Counted from the stretch's first letter, positions 1 to 9,986 are shown. The stretch: 64,000 bases of DNA from an uncultured SAR116 cluster alpha proteobacterium (GCA_902619615.1 CACNFD010000005.1:1-64000); one strand, 5' to 3'. Numbers and translations: made by a program. The notes: generated from the sequence alone by a model not told the origin.

Positions 1-605
1 CTGGTCCTCATCAAAAAGTTAAGGATGAATTTAGAGACTTAACTTATTACGCTAAAAATCTTTGGCCTGAACAATTACCATTTTTTGAAAACACTGTTAA
101 TAATTATTATGATCTCTGTACTCAAATTGGGATACATGTTTTATCATTTATTGAACGTTCTTTAGACTTATCTGAAAATTTTTTTAGAGATAAATTTGAA
201 AATCCCATGTCGTTGCTTAGATGTAATTATTATCCACCAAGGAGGTCATCATTATCGAACAAAGATTATGGTATAGCACCTCATACTGATTATGGTTGTT
301 TGACAATTTTGTTAACGGATAATAATCCTGGACTTGAAATTAAAAATCCTTCAAATGAGTGGGAATTGGTAATCCCAAAGGAAGGTGAAGTCATAGTCAA
401 TTTTGGAGATATGTTAGAATTTTGGTCTAAGAAAAAAATAAAGGCTACACCTCACCGCGTATATGGAAATAATAAGGAGCGATTTTCCATACCTTTTTTT
501 TTCAATCCACAATATGACACAATAATATCAAAAAAAGATAAAATTATTGCTGGTGAATATTTATCTAAAAAATACGACACAACTTATATACATAAAAAGA
601 TATAA
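1..605 (+). CDS. Isopenicillin N synthase-family Fe(II)/2OG oxygenase, 5' end off window
   Basis: The reading frame is open from base 3, so the gene starts left of the window; about 200 C-terminal residues are visible. They carry the double-stranded beta-helix signature of non-haem iron oxygenases: HTDYG (metal His and Asp), a distal His in TPHRV, and an Arg in RFSIPFFF placed to bind 2-oxoglutarate or substrate. NYYPP upstream is typical of the isopenicillin N synthase/DIOX family, which hydroxylates or cyclises small molecules in the cytoplasm. The internal ATG at 207 is not the start, because family sequence continues upstream of it. The substrate cannot be inferred. An 87-base gap separates it from the acyl-CoA synthetase downstream. 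Confidence 0.85.
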   Translation, partial: GPHQKVKDEFRDLTYYAKNLWPEQLPFFENTVNNYYDLCTQIGIHVLSFIERSLDLSENFFRDKFENPMSLLRCNYYPPRRSSLSNKDYGIAPHTDYGCLTILLTDNNPGLEIKNPSNEWELVIPKEGEVIVNFGDMLEFWSKKKIKATPHRVYGNNKERFSIPFFFNPQYDTIISKKDKIIAGEYLSKKYDTTYIHKKI

Positions 606-692
606 ATTAATATTTATTTACTTTGAAATAGTACTTTCAATATATTATTTATGATGATTATATATTTAAATATAACTTAATAGGAGAGTCAT

Positions 693-2327
693 TTGTTTGG
701 TGTAATGCAAGATCACCCTCTGTTAATTTCAACTATTTTTGAACATGCTGTTAAAAACTATAATAAGCAAGAGATTGTTTCAAATACAGTTGAAGGTGGT
801 ATTCATAGATATACCTATTTTGATTGGGGAAAAAGAACTAAGAAATTAGCCAATGCTTTTAAGTCTCTTGATTTGAAAGAAAGTGATAGAGTAGGGACTT
901 TAGCCTGGAATGGTTATAGACACCTAGAGATTTATTATGCAACTTCATCAAGTGGCCTGGTCTGCCACACTATAAATCCACGACTTCATCCCGATCAAGT
1001 TTCTTATATTGTAAATCACGCGCAAGACAAGGTTTTATGTGTTGATTTAAATATTTTACCATTGGTAGAAAAAGCATCTGAAAGTTTTAAAACAGTTAAA
1101 CAAATTATAATAATGACTGATAATAAGAATATGGTTCAACCTAATATTAAAGATAGTATTAAAGTAATTTGTTATGAGGATTTTATTAAAGATCATTCAG
1201 ATCAATTTGATTGGCCTCAAATGGACGAAAGAACAGCTTCGTCTTTATGTTATACATCTGGAACCACTGGAAACCCAAAGGGAGTTTTATATTCTCATCG
1301 CTCAACAGTTCTTCATGCCTACGGGATGAATTTAAAAGATGTGGTTCCTTATGGCGTTAAAGATGTTGTTCTTCCTGTAGTACCTATGTTTCATGTTAAT
1401 GCTTGGGGGACACCTTATGCAGCACCAATGTGTGGTACAAAATTAGTTTTCCCTGGTGCTAAATTAGATGGTGAAAGTTTAACAAATTTAATGAATGAAG
1501 AAAAAGTTACTATTTCTCTTGGGGTTCCAACAATATGGCTCTTATTACTAAATTATTTGAGAGATTCTGGTAAAAAAATAGATACAGTTAAAAGATTAAT
1601 AATTGGTGGATCTTCATGCCCTAGGACATTATTTGAGGGGTTTGAAGACGAGTTTGGCGCAGAAGTGATACACGCCTGGGGTATGACAGAAATGAGCCCT
1701 CTAGGAACAGTTAATATGCCTTCATTAGAAGGAGAGCCAAAAAACAAAAAAGAGTATTACGATCAAAAATTACCTCAAGGGAGAACAATTTTTGGTCACC
1801 AAATGAAACTTGTTGATGATGAAGGAAACGATTTACCAGAAGATGGAGAAACTCAAGGAAGATTGTTATCAAAGGGTTTTTGGGTTTTAAGAGAGTACTT
1901 TGAAGATAATACTGAAAAAGATAGATTCCTTGATGGTGGTTGGTTCGATACAGGTGATGTTGCAAAAATAGATCAATATGGTTTTATGACTATAACGGAC
2001 AGAACAAAAGATATAATTAAATCTGGTGGAGAATGGATAAGCTCGATTGATTTAGAAAATATTTGTGTAGGCCATCCAGATGTGGCAAATGCAGCTGTTA
2101 TATCAATTCCACATGAAAAGTGGGAAGAAAGACCAATAGTAATTGTTCAGCCGATGCCAGGAAAATCACCTGCAAAAGATGAGATTTTAAAAATGTATAA
2201 TGGTAAAGTAGCAAAATGGATGATACCAGACGACGTCATTTTAACAGATAATATTCCTTTAGGAGCTACTGGAAAAATATTAAAAAATAAGCTCAGGGAA
2301 CAATTTGGTGGACATAAAATAAGTTAA
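693..2327 (+). CDS. AMP-forming acyl-CoA synthetase (medium/long-chain fatty acid CoA ligase type)
   Basis: This 544-aa enzyme belongs to the adenylate-forming ANL superfamily and should activate a carboxylic acid as acyl-AMP and then acyl-CoA. It has the phosphate-binding motif [11 protein letters not shown] near residue 188, WGMTEMSP in the middle, WFDTGDV near 415, KSGGEWIS near 442 and a C-terminal GATGKILK lysine motif. Length is normal. The start is TTG at 693: an AGGAG precedes it, and the resulting N-terminus [10 protein letters not shown] matches the conserved MxGxMQD opening of this subfamily, which an ATG at 705 would lose. Neighbouring acyl-CoA dehydrogenases fit a role feeding beta-oxidation. 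Chain length specificity is not visible. Confidence 0.92.
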   Translation: MFGVMQDHPLLISTIFEHAVKNYNKQEIVSNTVEGGIHRYTYFDWGKRTKKLANAFKSLDLKESDRVGTLAWNGYRHLEIYYATSSSGLVCHTINPRLHPDQVSYIVNHAQDKVLCVDLNILPLVEKASESFKTVKQIIIMTDNKNMVQPNIKDSIKVICYEDFIKDHSDQFDWPQMDERTASSLCYTSGTTGNPKGVLYSHRSTVLHAYGMNLKDVVPYGVKDVVLPVVPMFHVNAWGTPYAAPMCGTKLVFPGAKLDGESLTNLMNEEKVTISLGVPTIWLLLLNYLRDSGKKIDTVKRLIIGGSSCPRTLFEGFEDEFGAEVIHAWGMTEMSPLGTVNMPSLEGEPKNKKEYYDQKLPQGRTIFGHQMKLVDDEGNDLPEDGETQGRLLSKGFWVLREYFEDNTEKDRFLDGGWFDTGDVAKIDQYGFMTITDRTKDIIKSGGEWISSIDLENICVGHPDVANAAVISIPHEKWEERPIVIVQPMPGKSPAKDEILKMYNGKVAKWMIPDDVILTDNIPLGATGKILKNKLREQFGGHKIS

Positions 2328-2407
2328 GTTTTAAATATTTTTAAACCCACCAATTAAGACATTGTTTTTGAAATGCTTCTTAAAACTTAGTACTATTGTT
2401 ATTTTAT

Positions 2408-3190
2408 TCACTCCATATGTCTTCTTGCAATTAAAGAACCACCATCTACAGGAATTATTGAGCCTGTAATGTAAGCGCTTGCTTTTGAAGAGAGAAATAT
2501 AGATGTCCCAGCCATGTCTTCAGGAATGCCAATTCTTCCACGTGGAACTGATTTTTTGATCTGTTCTCCATATTCTTTTAGGGAATGAGCCATCATATTA
2601 CTTTGAAATGGTCCTGGGGCAATAGCGTTTACGTTAATATTTCTATGAGCCAATCTATTTGCCAAAACTCTAGTTAATTGATGAATTGCAGCTTTTGATG
2701 CAGGATAAGAATACGTTTCAGCTCTAGGTATGCCTACTCCATCTATAGACCCAATATTAATAATTCTAGATGGATCAGAATTATCTCCAGAACTTTCCAA
2801 TATTTTTATTAATTTTTGAATTAAGAAAAATACGGCTTTTACATTTGTGTCCATTACTTTATCCCATCCATTTTCAGGAAAAGTATCAAATGGTTCTCCC
2901 CATGCAGCCCCAGCATTATTAATTAAAATATTTAGTTTTTTTTCATTTTCTTCTATATGCCTCACTAATTTATCCATCTCTTTCATATCAGTTAAATCAG
3001 TAGGTACAGAAATACATTCTCCAAACTTTGAAAGTTCTTGTGCTTTTAAATTACATTGCTCTGATTTTCTTGATGTTATGTATGTTTTGACACCATTTTT
3101 TACAAAACCCTCAGCAATCATTGCACCTATCCCTCTTGATCCACCTGTTACAAGAGCTACCTTACCATTAATATCAAATAAATTTTCCAT
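2408..3190 (-). CDS. SDR-family oxidoreductase (RhlG-like 3-oxoacyl reductase type)
   Basis: This 260-aa classical short-chain dehydrogenase has the cofactor motif TGGSRGIG at residues 15-22, NNAG at 91-94, a catalytic Ser in INIGSID near 148 and Y-P-A-S-K at 162-166. The C-terminal ITGSIIPVDGG is typical of the FabG/RhlG branch. It should reduce or oxidise a keto/hydroxy group with NAD(P). It stands alone on the minus strand, divergent from the phosphotransferase-like gene. Related proteins act on beta-ketoacyl or steroid-like substrates; the true substrate here is unknown. Confidence 0.9.
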   Translation of the reverse strand: MENLFDINGKVALVTGGSRGIGAMIAEGFVKNGVKTYITSRKSEQCNLKAQELSKFGECISVPTDLTDMKEMDKLVRHIEENEKKLNILINNAGAAWGEPFDTFPENGWDKVMDTNVKAVFFLIQKLIKILESSGDNSDPSRIINIGSIDGVGIPRAETYSYPASKAAIHQLTRVLANRLAHRNINVNAIAPGPFQSNMMAHSLKEYGEQIKKSVPRGRIGIPEDMAGTSIFLSSKASAYITGSIIPVDGGSLIARRHME

Positions 3191-3309
3191 AATTTCCTCA
3201 AAACTTGAAATTTTAATTACTAAATTTTTTTATTATATTATTGTTTAACTTAGTAAAAATTAAAAAACTTATCATCATTATTTTTAATTTTAAGTACTTT
3301 GGATACAAA

Positions 3310-4371
3310 ATGGTTGATCATGAATTAATAAATATTAGACAAGATGAAAAAATCGATTTGCATAAGCTTAAAAATTATTTAAATGAGCTATTGAAAATTG
3401 ATATTGATAAAATCAAGATACTTCAATTTAGTGGTGGGCACGCAAACCTAACATATTTAATTAGTTTTAATAATAGAGAATTAGTATTAAGAAGACCTCC
3501 ACTTGGGCCTGTGGCACCTTCATCGCACGATATGGCTAGAGAGCACATGGTTCAAAATAGTTTAAATAAGTTATTTCCCTTAGCTCCTAAAAGTATTCAT
3601 TTATGCGAAGATGATGAAATTATAGGAAGTAAGTTTCATTTAATTGAAAGAAGAAAGGGAATTGTAATTAGAAAAGATATGCGATCGGAATTAGATGGAT
3701 CTCGAAATAAGATAAGATCTTTGAGTTTTAAAATGATTGATATACTAGCTGAACTACATAAACTGGACCCCTCACAGGTAGGCTTAGGTGACTTTGGAAG
3801 ACCTGATGGTTTTGTTTTAAGACAGCTTAATGGTTGGGAAGATAGGTGGAAAAAAGCATCTGAGGAAAAAATCAAAGCAAGTAGGTTTAATAAACTTGTT
3901 ACATATTTAAGATCTAATATTCCAAAACCTCAAGGAGCTACAATTTTACATAATGATTTTAAATTGGATAATATTATGTGGGATATTGATAACCCTCTGT
4001 TACCTGTGGCGGTATTCGACTGGGACATGTGTACTAGGGGAGATCCATTAATGGATATAGGTCATTTGTTAAATTATTGGATAGATGAAGATGATGATTA
4101 TGAAGCTAATCTGATTACTTCAATGCCAGTTAAAAATATTTTATATCCTAAAAAAAGTGAAATAATTGATCATTATGCTTTAAAAACTGGTTTTAGTATA
4201 AAAGATGTTGACTGGTATTATGCTTTTGGAGCATTTAAATTAGCTGTAATTATCCAACAAATCTACGTAAGATTTTTAAAAGGGCAAACTCAAGATGAGA
4301 GATTTGCAAATTTTGGTAAGAGAATAGAGGCTTTAATCAATAGAGCAAATGGTGTTTTTAACTTTAATTAG
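3310..4371 (+). CDS. Aminoglycoside phosphotransferase-fold protein, ACAD10/11-associated type
   Basis: The 353-aa protein has the APH/choline-kinase fold. LRRPPLGP near residue 62 is the nucleotide-loop region of this branch. ILHNDFKLDNIMWD near 214 holds the catalytic Asp and metal-binding Asn, and FDWDMCTRGDP near 237 holds the magnesium Asp. This branch is not an antibiotic-resistance group. In animals the same domain is fused to an acyl-CoA dehydrogenase in ACAD10/ACAD11, where 4-hydroxyacyl-CoAs are phosphorylated before further breakdown. Here it sits 9 bases before just such a dehydrogenase, so a joint role in hydroxyacyl-CoA catabolism is inferred. ATG at 3310 is preferred over the upstream in-frame TTG at 3241, which would add a non-conserved hydrophobic extension. 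Confidence 0.88.
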   Translation: MVDHELINIRQDEKIDLHKLKNYLNELLKIDIDKIKILQFSGGHANLTYLISFNNRELVLRRPPLGPVAPSSHDMAREHMVQNSLNKLFPLAPKSIHLCEDDEIIGSKFHLIERRKGIVIRKDMRSELDGSRNKIRSLSFKMIDILAELHKLDPSQVGLGDFGRPDGFVLRQLNGWEDRWKKASEEKIKASRFNKLVTYLRSNIPKPQGATILHNDFKLDNIMWDIDNPLLPVAVFDWDMCTRGDPLMDIGHLLNYWIDEDDDYEANLITSMPVKNILYPKKSEIIDHYALKTGFSIKDVDWYYAFGAFKLAVIIQQIYVRFLKGQTQDERFANFGKRIEALINRANGVFNFN

Positions 4372-4380
4372 GGGTGTAAA

Positions 4381-5583
4381 ATGAATTTTGAATATTCAAA
4401 CAAGGTAAAAGATCTTCAAGATAAACTTACAAATTTTATGAACGAACATGTTTATAAAAATGAAGTTGTTTATAAAGAAGAAGTTGAAAAGGGTGGTCGA
4501 TGGTGTGTACCCAAAATTATGGAGGATATGAAGTCAAAAGCAAAGGCACAAGGATTATGGAATTTGTTTCTTCCTGAGAGCGATTTAGGTGCGGGATTAA
4601 CAAATACCGAATATGCTCCCTTATGTGAGATTATGGGGCGCTCTCCAATTGGTGCAGAAGTTTTTAATTGTTCTGCTCCAGATACTGGTAACATGGAAGT
4701 TCTGGTAAGATATGGTACTAAAGAACAGCAAAATCAGTGGTTAAAGCCACTACTTAATGGTGAAATTCGTTCTGCATTCGCAATGACTGAACCTGACGTT
4801 GCATCTTCAGATGCATCTAACATACAAGCTAGAATTGATAGAAAAGGTAATGAATATGTAATTAATGCAAGAAAATGGTGGACTTCAGGTGCAATGGATC
4901 CTAGATGCAAAATAATGATATTTATGGGTAAGACCGATCCTAATGCTGACAAGTATAAACAACAATCAATGATCCTAGTTCCTATAGATACACCTGGAGT
5001 TAAAGTTTTAAGACATTTGCCTGTTTTTGGATATGACCATGCTCCTCATGGTCATGCCGAATTTGATTTTAAAGATGTAAAAGTGCCAGCTAGTAACATT
5101 CTCCTAGGAGAAGGTAGAGGATTTGAAATTGCCCAAGGAAGACTAGGCCCAGGTAGAATTCATCATTGTATGAGACTTATTGGTCAGGCCGAAAGAGCAT
5201 TAGAATTAATGGTTAAAAGAGCTAAGTCGCGTGTTGCATTTGGTAAACCTGTTTCTGAACAGGGTGTAGTAATGCATGCTATTGCAGAAAGCAGGGCTGA
5301 AATAGAACAAGCTAGATTATTGGTACTTAAAACTGCTCATATGATGGATACAGTTGGGAACAAAATTGCAAGAAAAGAAATTTCAATGATAAAAGTAGTT
5401 GCTCCAAATATGGCTACTAAAATTATAGACAGAGCAATACAAGTACATGGGGGAGGAGGAGTTTCTTCAGACTTTCCATTGTCCTACGCTTATGGTCATG
5501 CAAGGACACTAAGACTTGCAGATGGCCCAGATGAAGTTCATAGAATGAGCGTTGCAAAATTAGAGATGAGAGATAAAAATTAG
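4381..5583 (+). CDS. Acyl-CoA dehydrogenase, ACAD10/11-like
   Basis: This 400-aa flavoprotein has the family order: N-terminal helical domain, [13 protein letters not shown] (flavin-binding TEP loop) near residue 137, [12 protein letters not shown] near 161, [11 protein letters not shown] near 282 and [11 protein letters not shown] near 355. The C-terminus LADGPDEVH near 380 is the signature of the ACAD10/11 subgroup. It should form a 2-enoyl-CoA from an acyl-CoA, passing electrons to ETF. The ATG follows AGGGGTGTAAA and lies 9 bases after the phosphotransferase-like gene, so the two are almost certainly co-transcribed. Confidence 0.93.
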   Translation: MNFEYSNKVKDLQDKLTNFMNEHVYKNEVVYKEEVEKGGRWCVPKIMEDMKSKAKAQGLWNLFLPESDLGAGLTNTEYAPLCEIMGRSPIGAEVFNCSAPDTGNMEVLVRYGTKEQQNQWLKPLLNGEIRSAFAMTEPDVASSDASNIQARIDRKGNEYVINARKWWTSGAMDPRCKIMIFMGKTDPNADKYKQQSMILVPIDTPGVKVLRHLPVFGYDHAPHGHAEFDFKDVKVPASNILLGEGRGFEIAQGRLGPGRIHHCMRLIGQAERALELMVKRAKSRVAFGKPVSEQGVVMHAIAESRAEIEQARLLVLKTAHMMDTVGNKIARKEISMIKVVAPNMATKIIDRAIQVHGGGGVSSDFPLSYAYGHARTLRLADGPDEVHRMSVAKLEMRDKN

Positions 5584-5608
5584 GAAATTTCCTAATAATG
5601 AAGATTTC

Positions 5609-6862
5609 ATGAATTATGATAATATAGAAACATTTAGGGGGCTTATCAAACCTAGCGACATTAATGATTTTAGTTTTTTAAAAAAATCTTGTTCTAACAA
5701 GTTTTTTGAAAGTGCCACTCAATTTATAAAAGTAATTTTAAAAATAAAAATAGATATTGAAAATCATATAGAAACTGAGTGTTTTGATTTTTTAACGTTT
5801 GAACATATGACAGCATATGTAAGATCAGATCTAATTTTAGAAGCAAAAGATAAACTACAAGTTACTCACAAATTATATTTATCAAATTCTATTGATAGTA
5901 AAGATGACGAAATTATATCAAAACAAAACCTTATCTTAATAAGTAAAAATACTCATCAATCACTAAAAATTGATATTAACAAATCAAGGGGTATTTACTC
6001 TGCTTTCAAAGATTTAGTTAGAATAGAAGATTGTGATGAAATGTCTCACATGAACGTACAATATTACTTTGGAAAACACTCAGATGCGATAAAATGCCTT
6101 TTTAATAAAATTAATAGCTTCTCTACAAAAAAGATTAAATATAAAATTTTAAATGAAAGATGTATTTTTAGTCGAGAAGTTCATTTAAATTCTGTCTTAG
6201 AGATAGTTTTTAAGGTAAAATATTTTGAAAATAATAAACTTGTATTGTTAAGTAAAGTTTATAGCATAGACCACAAAAATGTTTCAGCTTACTTCGAAAC
6301 TTCTATTTCTTTGGATTTTAACAAAGAAATTAAGAAAATAATTTTTGATCTGTTTTCTTCAAATTGTTGTACGTTTTTAAATGAATTAGATTTTTCAAAT
6401 TTAAGGCCACTAACTGATAATAGACCACCGCAATATTATTCCCGAAATGCTTTTATAAGTTGTAAAAAAGCAGTAAATACATGGGACTTAGATCATCAAT
6501 CGATGGGATCAAGTCAATTTAAAATAAATTGTGTTTCTGATGCCGCTACCCACTTGTTTTCGTATTGTGGAGCAGATTTTAATTGGCGGAATAAGTATAA
6601 TATTGGATCTGCCGCTTTAGATTATTCTGTAAGATACTTTAAAGAAGCACAATTAGGAATGGCAGTTACTACTTACACCAATTTTACAAAGATAAGTAAT
6701 AAAACATTAAAATTTATTCATCACTTGGTAGAAGATAGTACTGGCGATGTTATTATGGATATTGAAATTGTTGCAGTTTTATTTGATTTAAAAAAAAGAA
6801 AATCAGTTTTAGTCCCAGAAGAATTTAGATTAAAAGCCTCAAAATTATTGATAGATAACTAA
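5609..6862 (+). CDS. Tandem hotdog-fold acyl-CoA thioesterase-like protein
   Basis: The 417-aa protein contains two recognisable thioesterase signatures: DCDEMSHMNVQYY near residue 140-152 and WDLDHQSMGSSQF near 291-303. Each resembles the D-x-x-x-H-M-N start of 4-hydroxybenzoyl-CoA thioesterase-like hotdog domains. In the second copy HMN is replaced by QSM, so it may be catalytically changed. Residues 1-130 could be a further, diverged hotdog unit. Most family members are about 130-160 aa with one domain. It lies 25 bases after the acyl-CoA dehydrogenase and is probably in that operon, where it could release free acids from acyl-CoA intermediates. It overlaps the convergent dehydrogenase gene by 4 bases. 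Confidence 0.7.
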   Translation: MNYDNIETFRGLIKPSDINDFSFLKKSCSNKFFESATQFIKVILKIKIDIENHIETECFDFLTFEHMTAYVRSDLILEAKDKLQVTHKLYLSNSIDSKDDEIISKQNLILISKNTHQSLKIDINKSRGIYSAFKDLVRIEDCDEMSHMNVQYYFGKHSDAIKCLFNKINSFSTKKIKYKILNERCIFSREVHLNSVLEIVFKVKYFENNKLVLLSKVYSIDHKNVSAYFETSISLDFNKEIKKIIFDLFSSNCCTFLNELDFSNLRPLTDNRPPQYYSRNAFISCKKAVNTWDLDHQSMGSSQFKINCVSDAATHLFSYCGADFNWRNKYNIGSAALDYSVRYFKEAQLGMAVTTYTNFTKISNKTLKFIHHLVEDSTGDVIMDIEIVAVLFDLKKRKSVLVPEEFRLKASKLLIDN

Positions 6863-7977
6863 ATTGAACTTAATAACTTGAATCTATCCCTATGATAATC
6901 CGCATCACCCATTAAGTGATCAATCATTATCAGCCTCTTTGCATAATGCGCAACGGAATACTCCCATGTCATCGCAATACCACCATGAAGTTGTATTGAC
7001 TCCTCAGCAATTAGTTTGCCTACTCTTCCGACTAAATTTTTAGCAGCAGAAACATTTTTATCACGTGTTGTAGAATTTAATTCGAAAGTCGAAGATGCCA
7101 GCATTACTGCAGATCTAACTTGTTCAATTTCAAGCATCATATCAACCATTCTGTGCTGTATACTCTGGAAAGTTCCAATTGATTTACCGAATTGTTTTCT
7201 AGTTTTTAAATAATCAAGTGTTAAATCAAAACATATCTGCATTATTCCAACAGCTTCAGCTGAAAGAGCAAGTGCACCTGCAGAATTGGTTTTGATAACA
7301 CATTCAAGAGCTTGATCATCTTTACATAGTAATTCACCATTAATGTTTTCAAAACTCATTTCAGTTGATCTATAACCGTCAATTGTATTATAAGGCCTAT
7401 TATTAATATTATTATTATCAACTAAAAATAAACCAATACCATTTTTGTCATTAACTTTACCCTCTATTCTAGCTGAAATTATAACTTTATCCGCAGAATC
7501 ACCATTAATAACAAAAGATTTACTACCATTTAATTTCCAGGTTTCTTTTTCAAGTTTGGCTTTAGTTTCTACAAAATGGTCCTCATATCTATTGTTCATT
7601 TCCATGTGGGCAAATGACATTAATAATTTTCCCTCAATAATTTGATTAATTAAATCAGTTTTTGGATTATTTAGAGAAGACAAAATAGTATTTGATAATA
7701 AACCAGAAGATAAGAAAGGTTCAATGCATAAAGATTTTCCTATCAATTCAAATATTATGCAGATATCTTCACCAGAGCCCCCAAGACCTCCGAAGGCTGG
7801 AGAAACCAAACCACTAATAACACCTAAATTTGAACTTTCTTTCCAAAATTCTCTTGAAAATCCATCAGTCATTTTAAGGTATTCACCTCGTTTTTTGATA
7901 TCTTTATAATTATTTTCAAAAAAACGAGCTACTGTTTCCTGAAGCATCTTTCTTTCTTCAGATAATGAAAAATCCAT
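6859..7977 (-). CDS. Acyl-CoA dehydrogenase, PimD-like small-subunit type
   Basis: This 372-aa protein is an acyl-CoA dehydrogenase by fold: QFGKSIGTFQSIQHR near residue 255 and IQLHGGIAMTWE near 330. The usual flavin loop TEP-x-AGSD is replaced by FAHMEMNNRYE near 116, as in the small subunits of pimeloyl-CoA dehydrogenase-type heteromers. The C-terminus lacks the Y-E-G-T catalytic glutamate motif. The partner gene lies 9 bases upstream, so a two-subunit enzyme is inferred. Homology with PimD is by pattern only; the real acyl-CoA substrate need not be pimeloyl-CoA. Confidence 0.85.
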   Translation of the reverse strand: MDFSLSEERKMLQETVARFFENNYKDIKKRGEYLKMTDGFSREFWKESSNLGVISGLVSPAFGGLGGSGEDICIIFELIGKSLCIEPFLSSGLLSNTILSSLNNPKTDLINQIIEGKLLMSFAHMEMNNRYEDHFVETKAKLEKETWKLNGSKSFVINGDSADKVIISARIEGKVNDKNGIGLFLVDNNNINNRPYNTIDGYRSTEMSFENINGELLCKDDQALECVIKTNSAGALALSAEAVGIMQICFDLTLDYLKTRKQFGKSIGTFQSIQHRMVDMMLEIEQVRSAVMLASSTFELNSTTRDKNVSAAKNLVGRVGKLIAEESIQLHGGIAMTWEYSVAHYAKRLIMIDHLMGDADYHRDRFKLLSSI

Positions 7978-7986
7978 TTTTAAATC

Positions 7987-9183
7987 CTATAAACCAAAAG
8001 ATGCTTTTGCGACTATATTTTTTTGTATTTCATTAGATCCACCATAAATAGAAATTTTTCTCATATTGAAATACTGCTTTGCAATTGGGCCAGCATACTC
8101 TGGTCCTATTGGCATTTCATTCCAACCTTCGTCAAATTGTTCAGGTAAATATGGTAAAGCTTGTGGTCCAAGAGCTTTTCTAAGTAATTCAGTTGTTTTT
8201 TGTCTTACTAGTGTTCCTTTAATCTTAAGTAAGGAACTTTCCATTCCTGGGGCTTTTCCTTCGGTTGCTGCACTAACTGTTCTTAGATTAAAAATTTCCA
8301 TAGCTAACAGGTCTATTTCTAATTCAGCAACTTCTGAGGAAAAAATTGGATCATCAATCAGAGGCTTCCCATTTTTCATGGACTTCCTTGATACCATTTT
8401 TAAATGATTTAAGGCTGACTTTGAATTGGGTACGCCAGCTATTCCAGTTCTTTCAAAAGTAAGTAAATATTTTGCATAGGTCCAACCCTCATTTTCTTTT
8501 CCAACAAGATTTTTCTTTGGAACTTTAACATCAGTGAACCAAACTTCATTAACCTCATGTTCTCCATCTAACGTTATAATAGGTTTAACTTCTACACCTG
8601 GAGATTTCATGTCAATAAGTAGAAAAGAAATTCCTAATTGTGGTTTAACATTTAGGTCAGTTTTCACTAGGCAAAAAATCATGTCGGCATGATGACCTAA
8701 GGTAGTCCAAGTTTTTTGACCATTAACTAAATAATGATCACCTTTATCTATAGCTGTAGTTTTAAGGCTTGCAAGATCTGAACCTGCTCCTGGTTCTGAA
8801 TATCCTTGAGCCCACCAATCCTCATTATTTAAAATTCTAGGAAGATAATAATTTTTTTGTTCCTCGGATCCAAATTCGATTAAAACAGGACCTAACATAT
8901 TAACTCCAAATGGGACAATTCTGGGGGCTGATGCTTTTACTATTTCTTCTTCAAATATATGTTTTTCGATGGCATTCCAACCAGTACCGCCATATTCTAC
9001 TGGCCAATGCCAAGCTAGCCAGCCCTTTTTACTCAAATTATTCATAAATAATTCGTAATCTTCCTTAGTCAGTCTTTGATATTTTTTTACTTTTTCTGAC
9101 AAGTAATGTGGAAGTGTTTCTCTAAGCCATTCTCGAACCTCAATTCGAAAATTTTCATCCTTTTTAGAATATTCAAAATTCAT
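7987..9183 (-). CDS. Acyl-CoA dehydrogenase, PimC-like large-subunit type
   Basis: This 398-aa enzyme has WLAWHWPVEYGGTGWNA near residue 55, the flavin loop GYSEPGAGSDLASL near 132 and KTWTTLGHHADM near 158. Its C-terminal ISIYGGSNEIQKNI carries Gly where many family members have the catalytic Glu (Y-E-G-T), a pattern seen in heteromeric dehydrogenases. It is the first gene of a two-gene operon with the PimD-like subunit. Upstream, 89 bases separate it from the divergent CoA-transferase genes, so promoters for both directions must lie in 9184-9272. It should oxidise a CoA-activated acid in the cytoplasm with ETF as acceptor. Confidence 0.9.
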   Translation of the reverse strand: MNFEYSKKDENFRIEVREWLRETLPHYLSEKVKKYQRLTKEDYELFMNNLSKKGWLAWHWPVEYGGTGWNAIEKHIFEEEIVKASAPRIVPFGVNMLGPVLIEFGSEEQKNYYLPRILNNEDWWAQGYSEPGAGSDLASLKTTAIDKGDHYLVNGQKTWTTLGHHADMIFCLVKTDLNVKPQLGISFLLIDMKSPGVEVKPIITLDGEHEVNEVWFTDVKVPKKNLVGKENEGWTYAKYLLTFERTGIAGVPNSKSALNHLKMVSRKSMKNGKPLIDDPIFSSEVAELEIDLLAMEIFNLRTVSAATEGKAPGMESSLLKIKGTLVRQKTTELLRKALGPQALPYLPEQFDEGWNEMPIGPEYAGPIAKQYFNMRKISIYGGSNEIQKNIVAKASFGL

Positions 9184-9272
9184 TATTTATAACCATTCAG
9201 TTTAATTCAGTTTTAGTGTATAAGTTAGTTATATCATTCAACAAGAGAAATTCAACAATATGAAAGGTTAGA

Positions 9273-9986
9273 ATGCAAATCAACAAAATAAAGAAAGATA
9301 TGACCGAAATTTTGTCAGATGTATTTGATGGAGCAACAATTATGGTTGGTGGTTTTGGTGAAGCAGGTAGTCCAATTGAGTTGTTGCACGGGTTAATTGA
9401 TAAAGGCACCAGAGATTTAACAATTATTGCCAACAACTCAGGAAATGGAAGAGTGGGTCTTGGAGCGTTAATTGGTCAAAGACAAGTTAAAAAAGTCATT
9501 TGTTCTTTTGCAAGATCTGCAAAAGGAGTTACCTTCCCAGAATTGTATAACAAAGGTGAAATTGAGTTAGAAGTTGTTCCACAAGGGACATTGGCGGAGA
9601 GAATTAGAGCAGCTGGGTCTGGCATACCTGGATTTTATACTGCAACTGGAGTTGGTACTCCTTTAGCTGAAGGTAAAGAAGAAAAATTTTTTAATGGAAA
9701 GAAATATATTCTTGAAGAGGCTTTAAGAGCAGATTTTGCTTTTGTTAAAGCAGAAACAGCTGACAGATATGGCAACCTCACATACAATAAAACTGCTAGG
9801 AACTTTAACCCAATAATGTGTATGGCTGCAGACACATCATTAGTTCAAGTAAAAAATATTTTAGAACCAAGCGAAATAAACCCTGAACATGTGATTACAC
9901 CAGGTATTTTTGTTCAAAGTCTTATTAATATAAAAAATCCTATTATTGAGACCAATGCTATTGAAGAAGGGATGACATATCCATGA
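9273..9986 (+). CDS. 3-oxoacid CoA-transferase, subunit A (PcaI/ScoA-like)
   Basis: This 237-aa protein is the alpha subunit of a class I CoA transferase. MVGGFGEAGSP near residue 26 is the oxyanion/CoA loop, followed by ELVPQG-type VVPQGTLAERIRAAG and the C-terminal NPEHVITPGIFVQ. Such enzymes move CoA from succinyl-CoA or another acyl-CoA to a 3-oxo acid. Sequence pattern is closest to PcaI/ScoA. No other beta-ketoadipate genes are present, so a general 3-oxoacid role is as likely as PcaI. AAAGG lies upstream of the ATG. It overlaps subunit B by ATGA, indicating coupled translation and equal amounts. Confidence 0.92.
   Translation: MQINKIKKDMTEILSDVFDGATIMVGGFGEAGSPIELLHGLIDKGTRDLTIIANNSGNGRVGLGALIGQRQVKKVICSFARSAKGVTFPELYNKGEIELEVVPQGTLAERIRAAGSGIPGFYTATGVGTPLAEGKEEKFFNGKKYILEEALRADFAFVKAETADRYGNLTYNKTARNFNPIMCMAADTSLVQVKNILEPSEINPEHVITPGIFVQSLINIKNPIIETNAIEEGMTYP

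Noticed and set aside
2847..3248. 133-aa frame on the + strand
   Set aside because: It is antisense to the well-supported SDR gene at 2408-3190 and shows no family motifs.
3310..4371. Antibiotic resistance by aminoglycoside phosphorylation
   Set aside because: The fold is shared, but the sequence belongs to the ACAD10/11-associated branch and is operonic with an acyl-CoA dehydrogenase.
9197..9436. 79-aa minus-strand frame over the divergent promoter
   Set aside because: It runs antisense into the CoA-transferase gene and would occupy the shared promoter; no family match visible.
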